Positions 51,540-62,075 of a stretch of DNA of 64,000 nucleotides are shown here, one piece after another (position 1 is the first letter of the stretch; each line of letters opens with the position of its first letter). The position numbers and the translations under genes were made by a program. The notes beneath the pieces were generated by a model. It was not told the DNA's origin and made no database searches. It worked only from the letters and a program-made list of their open reading frames with translations. The DNA is from Adineta steineri (taxonomy: Eukaryota; Rotifera; Eurotatoria; Adinetida; Adinetidae). The DNA is taken from assembly GCA_905250115.1 (NCBI GenBank), contig CAJNOI010000030.1, forward strand, positions 672,944 to 736,943, written 5' to 3'.

Positions 51540-52679
51540 CTTTACTTTTTATGTGCAGTAGTCTTCTCTTATCACAAATCATATTATATATTCGATAGAT
51601 GTCACTATATAACAAGCATGTTTCAAAGATCAATCGTAAGATATGGCTTTTAATATTCCTATGAAAATAATATATGATTACTGTATGCGTAATCGTTGAA
51701 TATAGACACTTGATTGTAGTACTTTTCTAGTGGCGTAAACAGGGATAAACTAGCCTGGTAGGGCCCTGCATCGAACTTTTTTTCGGGATTGAGTATACTT
51801 GGGTCTCACTCATTGTGCAACGAAGAGGAAATATCAACGGGATTAGATAAATCCCTTTTTTCGAGACTGTTGATAGTTCTTCAGCGCTACACAATGAGTG
51901 AGAACCAGGAATACAACGGCCTGATAGGGAATTTCATTCTCTATTCGTTGAACATCTCCAAAAGCCAAGCTCAATATTCTATTTTAAAAACGCTCAATTC
52001 CGAAAAATCTCGATGTAGGACAGTATAACCCGGGCACCCACAATGTTCTGGTTACGCTACTATGCTTTTCAAAAGAGTTTTTCTTCTGGAAAGATATATA
52101 ACTGGAAGTGTTCTACATATCATAAGTTCCATTAAATCTCTTCTTTCTTTCGCAGCTTTAGAATTCAAATCTAAGCTCGTGAAAAAATCATGTTTTCATC
52201 GACAATCTCTGAAGTGATTAGCAGCAGTCATTTTTGTATGACTCTATATGACTGGCATTAAAGATTTCACAATGAATTATATATAATGAAGTTCATTGAA
52301 TTTCGATTATTCACAAATAAATTTCTTTTCAATAAAAAATAAAATATCTATTAGCAAGTTTACAACATGTAACAATATACATATAAACTTTCATATTACT
52401 TTTTTTGTCATCAATAGAGAATGATTCATCTGAAGTATCTCTAATCATTATGATAACGAAAATACAAAAAAAAATATATATATTCGCCCACATTTTACAA
52501 TCTCTTTATACGTGTTGCTGTTGTTCTAATGTGTTGGTATATATATATATCATAATTATTCAAATTAATGTCAATACTATTCTCTAGAGAATAAAAAACA
52601 CATATTTACTATCATTTGATTTACAGCGTAGAATATAATATAAAAACAGACATATCTGAAATTTCTTTCTCTAATAAAG
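51540..52679. other. Divergent intergenic region between GTF3C1 and the four-TM gene
   Basis: 1.1 kb. The left part holds the element at 51728-52062; the rest is AT-rich with no gene. Confidence 0.4.
51728..52062. mobile_element. MITE with TAGTGGCGTAA termini
   Basis: Left end TAGTGGCGTAAACAG (51728-51742) and right end CTGGTTACGCTACTA (52048-52062) are inverted copies with two mismatches. Inside is a second, perfect 14-bp inverted pair, TCTCACTCATTGTG (51804-51817) and CACAATGAGTGAGA (51890-51903), possibly an older nested insertion or a stem. About 335 bp; the interior open frame at 51789-52028 is probably incidental. Confidence 0.65.
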
Positions 52680-53396
52680 ATGCATTTTTTTCAAACAAAT
52701 CTAAAAGGTCATCGACGTCTACGATGGGAACGTTTTTGGCCAGCATCATTAATAAATCTAATTGCTATTATTGAATTATTATTAACCGGTGTTATTCTTT
52801 GTCTTGAATTTTGGAGTATGATTACTAATATAAGATATTCATTCTTTTTTCTTGGTTTTATAGCATCATTTATTTCTATTATAACTTGGATATCGACATT
52901 TCCACTTGGTAAGTATTGAAAATAATTAACATATCAATCTATTGTTTTCTACTATTAATTAGGTTGTTGTTGTCGAAATTCATCCAGATGTGCAACATAT
53001 GTATTAATTTTACATATTATTTCAATTGCTGCATCAAGTGTTCTTCTATATTATGATATTTCATTTCTTCGTAATCCTTATACATGTTTATGGCCAAAAA
53101 ACTTATGTAATGAAGGATTGACAAATCTGAAATTTTTTAATATTACTATTAATGCTAGTCAAAATATGCATTGGATTAAGTTTACTTTAATTAAAATACA
53201 AATTGGTTGTGCAGCTGCTATGATCGCTACGTGTTTAGTTTATATTCTAATTTATATTTATACTAATATTAGAGTTTATGCAAAAAATACAGTTGCCGAT
53301 CCACATACAACTATTGAACTAGGTCGAATACAATCACCACCACCTCCACATTGGCCAGAGGCACCAAGAGAATCACTTGCTGACTCTGAATTTTGA
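52680..53396 (+). CDS. Four-transmembrane protein of unknown family, 2 exons
   Basis: Exons 52680-52908 and 52963-53396 give 220 residues. A basic N-terminus (KGHRRLRWERFW) is followed by TM1 (LINLIAIIELLLTGVILCLE), TM2 (FFFLGFIASFISIITWI), a short Cys-rich turn (GCCCRNSSRC), TM3 (YVLILHIISIAASSVLLYY), an extracellular-type loop with Cys residues and N-glycosylation sequons (NITINAS), and TM4 (IGCAAAMIATCLVYILIYIY). The cytosolic tail contains PPPPHWPEAP, a possible WW/SH3 ligand. The topology resembles tetraspan, sarcospan or MS4A-type proteins but no signature (such as the tetraspanin CCG) is present. Function unknown. Confidence 0.75.
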
Positions 53397-56288
53397 TATA
53401 TATATAAATATTTTCATATTTATTTGTAATATTTGCCGGTCATGATGAAACACAAAAATATACGAACAACTTATTTTTTTCAATAATATTAATAAAAAAA
53501 CATGATCTTCAAGTTCTAGAGCTTAGACATTTTTTCTCGTATGATAGTTTTGAAACAGAAAAAGTCGAAAATATTATTTAATAATATACTAATGAGTACA
53601 CATTCTAAATTATAGATTTCACTGATACTTACATTTCAAGTATGATGCCATAATCTATTTACTTATTAGTTCATACAGTTCATACGAAAGGGTATACGTT
53701 TCAAATACAATCAATGGCAGTAGTACGCAATAAAAAAGAAACATTCGAAATATCGACGCAGTTAATGAAACGTGAACTTCATAGTCTAACATGCGAATAA
53801 TTTATTGGCACAATGATAAAATCGTCGATATATGCAAAATAATATATTCATACATCATGTGAGAATGAGCAAGTACGAATAATAAAATCAATAGTTTTAC
53901 AATATCATGCATGTTACTAAAAGAAGAAAAAAATGAGCATTTAAAGTTCTTAAAAACTTTATAGATATTATTTTCGATAATTTCATATCAGTATAAAAAC
54001 ATTTTTTTTTGTTCTATGAAATATCGAGTATCTTTTCCAAGAAAGTCATACAGTTCTTGAGAATTGTCTTTTTTGTTGACAGTTTTATGTTTTTTAAGAC
54101 AATAGTATTCCTTATGTGGAGAAAAAACGAAGTACTTTTAATATTTGATAATATTTATATCAAAACAAAACTAATCATACACTTGTTTTTTACTCGTATC
54201 GAATAAAATCGGCGAAAATTTCATATAACGCAGTAAGCTGTCTATATAATATTCACTGATAACGTTTTAGTCTATTTAACGAGAATCTATATAATATTGT
54301 TTATGTATGTACCACCAGGACATTATGACGTTCTTATTTTTTTATATGTATATAAATAACCGAATTTTCTCTCACATGGATAGCATGAAAAAATAACAGA
54401 ACGACGAAATTGACTCCTCGCGTGAGTAAATGAATGAGTGACTACTATTTTTATCAACTATAATACAATAAACGTGAATAAAAAAACAAATAAACAAACT
54501 CGCGACAAATTTATATCGATATTCATTTTCGAATACATATATATCTTTAGTTATGTTTTATATCAAAAAAAGAGATTCTTCGAACTTTATCTATTCATAT
54601 AATATCATAACAGATTATATCATTACAATGAAAAAAACGAAAATTTTTTTTCTTCTTTCTCTTTAATAAAACTATTCGTTTTGCTTGTATTAACGATCAA
54701 GCCAAAAAAAAGAAAACTTTCTCTGGAATTTCACATTCTTTAAATTTTTTAATATCGTATGATCATGTCTTTCATTTATTGTATGCTAAAATTACACTCG
54801 ATCAATCATATGAAATTCTTTCTTTTTTTTTCAAAGAAACAATAGGTAAAGATTATCCTATTTATTGACTAAGCATTCGTCTTAGGATATGGATATTGAT
54901 ATGTACGTCTATAGAAGTTTGATTTATCGATTCGATTTTTTTCGGTGACATGAAATATGTATTTGTAATGTTTGATTCATACACATAGTTAACCACGTAT
55001 CATGTTAATTATATTGTCGAGTAAAAAAAACCGACAAAGTAGGACACATTTATAATGTCGTTTGTTTTCTCTTGATTTACTTTGGTTTGGCTCATTGCCA
55101 GGACAATTATATCTTCGTGTGTCAGTTGTGCCAAATATATCTTTCTTTTTTTTATCATTATAGAAAATTTTCTTCTTCTTTTCTTTACACTATTTGTTCT
55201 TTCATTCGTAATATTTGTTGGCAAAATATCAGTTTGACAAAAGTCCAAATAATTCTTTCTATTTGATTTTTTCATGATACATAGTAGTAATCGAGTTACT
55301 CGTTTTTTGCTTATTCTTCTTTTACTTGACTTTCATATGTTTCGGTGCATACTCTTATACGATAACAACACATTCGAACGACAAGACATCGTCACTATCA
55401 GCTTTCTGTTGTTACTACCCCGGTTAATTTTCATTCTTTTTCTCGCTCATATGTCTTCTATTCACAGAAGCACAGTAATAGAGAAAGAAAAAAATGTATT
55501 TCTTTCTTTTCCTCTTTTTTTTTTAGTTTTATTCGCGTTGTCGACAAGAAAAGAATATATAGGATGCATTTACGAGCAGTAACCAATCCAACAAATGTTA
55601 TTGGCACTTAGCCAAGTGCGCGTGTATGTGTTGTCGAGCATCATGTGATTTCAATAGAGGAAAAGAAGAACTATTGTTCTCTTCTTCTTCTTCTAATGAA
55701 TGATTTTTTCTATTGGTTGGCTCACTCGCCACCTCACAAACTAACATACATACAAATGCGATGGATGGATAGAGAGAGAGAGCAGCTGTTTCTTCGTTCT
55801 TCCTATGTGTGTTGTGTCGTGCAGCTGATTCGCCGTTAATGAAAAATAAGACACCCATTTTTTTTCTCTGTTTGTGCTTTTTCCTCTTGGTCGTCGTTCG
55901 TTTGCATTCCTTTCTTTTTCTCTCTATTCTTCTCGCGCGCTCTCTTTTCTGGTTTCTATTATTACCCTGCACACAGACACACACACACTCGTCGACATCA
56001 TCGGGTTGATTCGCGTCTCTATTCTAAGTTGTAAACGTATTTTTACTACAGCTAATTCTTCAAATAGATATACAAAATTCGATATTTTTCAAAAAAAACG
56101 TATGTATTCAATGAATTTTCCTTCTCTTTGCTACTATTACTATCACTATTATATTTATTTTCTCTTTTTTTCTTCTTCTTCTTTTACTCTTGTTCTTCGT
56201 CTATTTGGTCATGTGTATGTGTGACAATTTTCTTTTTCTTTTCTATACTATAGGAAAGATATATAGTACAAACGTATACGTATCGTGA
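53397..56288. other. Intergenic region upstream of TFAP4
   Basis: 2.9 kb. T-rich and GA/CA microsatellite-like tracts between about 55600 and 56250 yield many hydrophobic low-complexity open frames that I do not regard as genes. The 3' part may contain the TFAP4 promoter and 5' UTR. Confidence 0.4.
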
Positions 56289-58383
56289 ATGTCCTATTGC
56301 TATGCGGATGACAATACATTTGATCAAGTATCATCACAACATCATTATCTACATTTAATGCCTGAATCACCATTACAACATAAATTACCATCGAATAATT
56401 CACCTACTCCTAGTCACGTTAGGTATGTTCAATAAGATGAAGAAGAAGAAGAAGAGAAAAAAAAGAAAGAAAAACGAGAACGTTCTTCCTTTCCGCATGT
56501 GTGCGCGTACGTATGCGTAGAATGAATGGTATTTGGCTGACAGCCAAGAAAGAATTTCCTCTCGTTCACTATGAACTGAATAAGAATACGATATACGAAT
56601 GTATGAGCGCGTGCACGCGTATATACGCTCATCTATAGTATTTGTTCTGTTCTTCGTTTCAATACATATGTTGACTATAGTTCAGCAGAGCAACGAATAT
56701 ATATATATATATATGTATATGCATAGAGAGAAAAAAACAGATCCACTTGCATGTCATCACTTCTTCAATTTATATTATGTGCAGATAGACAGATGGATCG
56801 ACAGGCTGTCAGAGTGACTGATGAATAATGTAGAAAATAAAGACGAAGAAGATCACATTGCACTCACATATCTTATCTTATTTGAATATAAAATCTACTT
56901 GTTCTATTTAGTTCGGATATGGCACCAAATTCCCAATTAGATCATGAAAAACGTGTACGACGTGAAATTGCTAATTGCAATGAACGCCGTCGTATGCAAT
57001 CGATTAATACTGGTTTTCAAAGTTTAAAAATTCTCATTCCTCATTCCTGTGGTGAAAAACTTAGTAAAGTATGTGTATTATAAAAAATATTTTTTCTAAG
57101 AAAAGAAATTTATATATATGAATATTTTTGTTTTTCTAAGGCATGTATTCTTCAACGAGCTGCTGATCATATTAAAAGTCTTGAAAATGAAAAAATTAAA
57201 TTACAATCTCAAAATGAACAATTTCGTATATTAATAAAAAGTTTTCAAATTGATTCTTCAAGTGTTTTACAAGCACAACGACGTTTATCTACGAATGGTA
57301 AGTACTTTATTTTTTCTGCGGTTAGACGAGAAAAAAAAATCAGCATTTGATGTTGATGTTGTTGTTGTTGTTTTTTATTGTTGACAGTTAGTTATCCATT
57401 AACCTTTATATCGATTATGACATTGATAAATATCTTTTACAGATTCCGATGAAACTGTTCTATTACTTGCAAATAATGATGAAAGCAAACCAGTAGTAAA
57501 TAATGTTTATGATGATGTTAAAAATCATCATACATATTGGCATGCAGAATATGTTCAATCACCAAAAGATGAACAACCCTCACCTGTAAGTTTAAATTAG
57601 GGAAAAAAAAGTATATTGATTTTGTTTTTTTCCCCGTATTCTTAGCATATTGATAAATATTATCGAACGGTTAAACAATCTACTCCAGCAACAACATCAG
57701 ATACAACATATATGATTGTTCAACAAAGTCAACCTAGTCAACGTTGTTATAAAACGAATTCACTTGATCAAAATAGTGATAATGGAATTGTTATTGTCGA
57801 ACGATGTCAGTTTCGTACACAGAGTGTTGATACAAATAATACTGTTTCACGTCGAAATTTACAGACAATTGTTGAAGCTATTCGTCATCTAGAAGGTGAT
57901 GATGCATTAGCAAATATGAATCAAACTCAACAATCGTCATCATCAACACATCAACAAGAAGATTTACCAGCACAAATAAAAGCAATGATTAATGAAAAAT
58001 TTCAACAACAAACAAATAATAAAAATCCATCATCACCATCATCAACAAATACAATATATCAACAAACAATAAATACATATGAACAACAAAAACCAAAAAT
58101 AACAATGACTCATGATAGTGATTTACATCAAAAACCACCAAAAAAAAGAAAAATAACGTATAATGAAAGTGATGATACGATTATTCAAAGATCAGGTATG
58201 AATCATAAATATATATATATTGTATGTAATTATATTGATTTTTATATAGATTTGCCACCTATAACAAGTCCAGAAGTTCATCATCATGAACAAATATCAA
58301 ATGAATCATCACCACCATCAACAGTAACTCACTTATTACAGGAACATTTAATACAACATACTTTACGTTATTCACCGCACTAA
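56289..58383 (+). CDS. TFAP4: bHLH leucine-zipper transcription factor AP-4, 6 exons
   Basis: Exons 56289-56422, 56912-57068, 57141-57297, 57443-57585, 57646-58195 and 58250-58383 give 424 residues. The bHLH region reads KRVRREIANCNERRRMQSIN (basic region and helix 1), TGFQSLKILIPHSCGEKLSK and ACILQRAADHIKSLENEKIK (helix 2 into zipper), almost identical to vertebrate TFAP4. Intron phases interrupt the domain at GEKLSK/ACILQ. TFAP4 binds CAGCTG E-boxes as a homodimer. The C-terminal half is Gln/Ser/Thr-rich with a basic cluster (KPPKKRKITY) that may be a nuclear localisation signal. The last intron is 54 nt and free of stops. Confidence 0.93.
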
Positions 58384-58689
58384 CGATATCTTCTTTCTCT
58401 TTCCTTTTTCTCTCTCTGTCTCTCTTTCTCGTTTTAAATCCCGGTTTGTACTTTTCTTGTGTCTGTAAATAATATATACATATATATATATATTTTTCTT
58501 TTGTGTGTGTCGTGTGTATTCAAGAAACAAGACCAAAAAATGCTCATTTTTTTCTTTCCCTCTGTGTGTGTGTGTGTGTATGTGCACATTTTTTCTTTGT
58601 CTTCAGCTCAAGTATTTCAAAAAGACAGTGATATACATTTTTTTGTCCTATCTCTGTATGTATGTATGTGTGTTCGTCGAAACAATTTA

Positions 58690-58718
58690 TTGTTGTTGTT
58701 GTTGTTGTTGTTGTTGTT
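58690..58718 (+). repeat. (TTG)n microsatellite
   Basis: Nine to ten consecutive TTG/TGT units. Confidence 0.85.
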
Positions 58719-59656
58719 TTTTTCTAGACCTTTCTTTTGAAAATAGTACGATTCAACACATCACATATAATATCGTTTTTAGCATTTTGTTTCATTTGTT
58801 TACACCGGTCTGTTTTTTTTCTCTGTTTGTTTTCTTTTTGCATTTTATTTGCGTTGTTTGTTTTTGTGGCGCGACGACAAAGAAAAAAAAGCTATGCATA
58901 TCTTCTTCTGTTGCTTCTGTTTGTTGGTTTGATTGTTTGAATCTGTTTTTCACTCATATGAGATCAGTGAGTGTCTGTTTGTATACGTTTGATGATTGTT
59001 CGTTTTTCATGAAGCTTGTACATTTGTACAGATAAAGTAAAAAGTTAAAACATAAGTATTCCATTTGATTATTATTATTATTCATAAATGCTACCAATCA
59101 TCAATAGAATGACATCCTCTGATTCATTCATACCACCTACGCATATTATACGATTACTGACTAATGTCTTTATTTTTCTTCTCTCTCTCTTTTTGTGATG
59201 TCAATTTCTAAAAGGCCAAAATATTAATATACGTAAATATCAATAATATCGATTGAACAGCTGTTTCATGTAAATATTTATATACACCATACAGGTTGAT
59301 TGAAAAAGATCATCGAGTAAAATCGTTCCATGAATGGACTAGATTGTAATTTAGGGCGTTTATTTAATCATTAACCGTAGACACATTGAATACTTCTCAA
59401 GAAGTTATTCATTCGAAGGCAAAACCCTACGGCATATGTTTCGTATTGTTACAGTTACCGATGACAACAGATCGGCAAAATTATAATTAATCTAGTTATA
59501 GATAAACGAGACTATTAAATATCAGTAACGTTTTACAAACTATGATAAATATAACTATTAGTACTGTCTAATATCTATTTCATAGAAATAAATATTGTGT
59601 CAGGAGAGAAAGTACTTAACAGGAGGTTATCAGTACAAACATATTCTTTTAGTTTA

Positions 59657-59693
59657 TTAACCCTTAAAGTACGAGTCGGGGTCATTTTGACCC
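59657..59693 (+). mobile_element. Possible piggyBac-type transposon terminus (solo)
   Basis: TTAACCCTTAAAGTACGAGT followed by CGGGGTCATTTTGACCC: a TTAA target followed by CCCTTxxxG and an internal GGGTCATTTTGACCC imperfect palindrome, the usual look of piggyBac-type ends. No matching second end found nearby. Confidence 0.4.
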
Positions 59694-60634
59694 TCTCTCT
59701 CTCTCTTCGACGATCTAAAAAAATCAGTAGAAATACTTATTGGCTCAAACCTACACACTTTTATTATAAAATCTTGGAGAAAAATATAATCTAATTATGA
59801 CTATATTTAAAGAAGAATTTTTTATACAATAATAATAAGTATATAGAAAAGAATAAAACATGAACCGATATAATTCTCATTTGAATATTTAATAAATTAA
59901 GTACTTACGATGGTTTAAGATATTCTTATTGTAATTTGATTAATCTACGCACAATGCATAGATTGAAATAGTATATTAAGACATTCCTATAACAGTTCTA
60001 GTTTAATTTATGTAAAAATCATGGGGAGAAAAAAGTATTCAAAAATTTAGAATGATATTGTATATTTGGACTATGATACTATACTCTATATATTATTTTC
60101 AAAAGATCATGAGTGATATTACTTATGAAAAAGGGCCTTGATATTTTACAAGAACATTTTTGAATTATCTAGTTAACAAGTTTAACGCTCTCTTTCGTTT
60201 TTCGGTAGACGTCTTGTTTTGTAAAAAAAATGTTTGCTATTTCTTTCTGTATAAATAAAATCAAATTTTATATCAATTTGCAGGTATTGAAAAGCCGATA
60301 ATTTGATTGTTCTGTATTTTACCATATCTTACCTTGGAGATCCTTTTCATGAATTAGCAGATCTGTCTCATCTGGATGTATGTTAAAAAATTATTAAAAA
60401 TAAGTTTTTTTTTTTATTATAACGATAGTTATGAATTATCATTTACTAATAATTTATTTGTTTTTATTTCGAAGATATATCACATTTAAAGTAAATGTAT
60501 CTATATTGAAATCGGCATTTTTATTTTGTTTTTATTTTACTGCCGTAAATATTTTATTGTTGTTTTCGTCTGATCGATGTGCAAAACAAAAGTTTTATAA
60601 ACAGCAGAATAAACGAAAAAGAAAAACAACAAAT

Positions 60635-62075
60635 TTAAGCGGATTGTGCTTGTGCTGTTGTAGCTGTTGTTGTTGTTGTTGTTGTTTGTGTTTGTTGTTG
60701 TTCTTCCTGAAGACGATGTTTTTTGAGTGGACCCATAAATACACGTTTTTCTTCATGAGTTTGAAATCGACCATGACCAAATTTGGATGATGTATCGATA
60801 AAACGTAAATCAATTTGTTCACGATGTGAACGTTTTGGATTAAGTATAAGTGATTTACGTAATGTAATTGGACGTTTCTTTGGACCGATACAACAACCTT
60901 TAATCATGATAAAATCTTGTCGTACTTCACCATAATGTGGAAAACCACCCTAACAGATAACAAGAAAGAAAATATATATAATAAAGAAAAAAAAAATAAG
61001 AATTTACCATTGGATTAATTGTTTTTTCTGTTGGATCATGATCGGTTGAACCAGTATTTTTAACTGTTTTACCATCTTTAACTTGAATAGCATCACCCAT
61101 ACGGTAGATTTTCTTATTAATTTCAGTACGATGATGGTAACCTTTTTGACCAGCACGTGCAACAGCTCGTGAAACATGAGCTGGATGCCATGCACCAATA
61201 CAAGCTACTTTTCGTAAACCTTTGTGTGTCTTACGTGGTAATTTTCTTGTATGCCAACGTGATGTAACACCCTTGAAACCACGACCTTTAGTTACTGAAA
61301 TGCAGTCAATCATTTCATCTTTTGAAAATACTTGACTAATAGGTACTTGTTTTTCTAAATGTTCACGAGCAAAAGCAACTTTTTGTTCAATTGTACCACC
61401 ATTTAATTGAATTTCCATAAGATGTGCTTTCTTTTGTCGTTTACGTAATAATTTGACTTGTGTATGAGCTAATACACGGATAACTTTACAGTATTTAGCC
61501 ATTTGTTTGAAGTCATTTTCAAGAGCTTTTTTGCCACTTTCATCTTCCCATTTCTTTGAATATTTTGTGAATGCCTTATGTTTTGATGAATACCAGTTCT
61601 TATAAAAACGACGACGACATTCTTCATTCAAATGTTGAGCATAGATTGTTTTATATGCACGAAGACCACGAGGTGTTACTATATAACCAACAACACCAAC
61701 AATAACCATAGGTGGTGTTTCAATAATGGTTACAGCTTCAACTGTTTCTTTTTTATTTAATTCTAATTTCAAAAAAGGAAGAAAAAAAAGATACATGAAG
61801 TTTTTCTATTTAAAAATAAAACTTACTTGAAGCTGGTCGATCGACTTCACGAACGATATGAGTCATACCTAAGGAAAAATTGAATTTAGATTCAATAAGA
61901 CATAGATATTTAAGAATATACCAGCTTTGTAACCGAGAAAAGCGGTAAGATGAACAGGTTTTTTTGGATCATCTGTTGGAAATGATTTCACTTTACCACG
62001 ATGACGAGCTGCTCGTTTTTTTGGTAAGAATCCAAGATTACCATGACGTGGATGTTCGAATTTACGATGACTCAT
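60635..62075 (-). CDS. RPL3: 60S ribosomal protein L3 (uL3), 4 exons
   Basis: Exons 62075-61922, 61868-61827, 61762-61008 and 60949-60635 give 421 residues. It starts [20 protein letters not shown] and continues with [47 protein letters not shown], the GAWHPAHV segment containing the methylated-His loop region, and [20 protein letters not shown]. This is a collinear match to animal uL3, which sits near the peptidyl-transferase centre of the large subunit. Human RPL3 is 403 residues; the extra length is a Gln/Thr-rich C-terminal tail (about 27 residues) encoded by CAA/ACA repeats. Exon 2 is only 42 nt. It is convergent with TFAP4. Confidence 0.96.

Larger units (their letters stand above)
58384..60634. 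other. Convergent region between TFAP4 and RPL3
   Basis: 2.25 kb. The first 650 bases are T/G-rich with (TG)n, (TA)n and (TTG)n tracts, probably the TFAP4 3' UTR; open frames there are low-complexity translations. A piggyBac-like terminus lies at 59657-59693. The rest is AT-rich without a gene. Confidence 0.4.

Noticed and set aside
51789-52028. 80-codon open frame inside the MITE at 51728-52062
   Set aside because: Lies wholly within a non-coding inverted-repeat element and lacks motifs.
55009-56224. Long hydrophobic open frames upstream of TFAP4
   Set aside because: T-rich low-complexity DNA gives Leu/Phe/Ser strings on one strand and Lys/Arg strings on the other; no domain, no splice structure.
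58459-59035. 176-codon open frame after TFAP4
   Set aside because: Composed of Cys/Val/Phe/Leu runs from (TG)n and (TTG)n microsatellites; best explained as 3' UTR.
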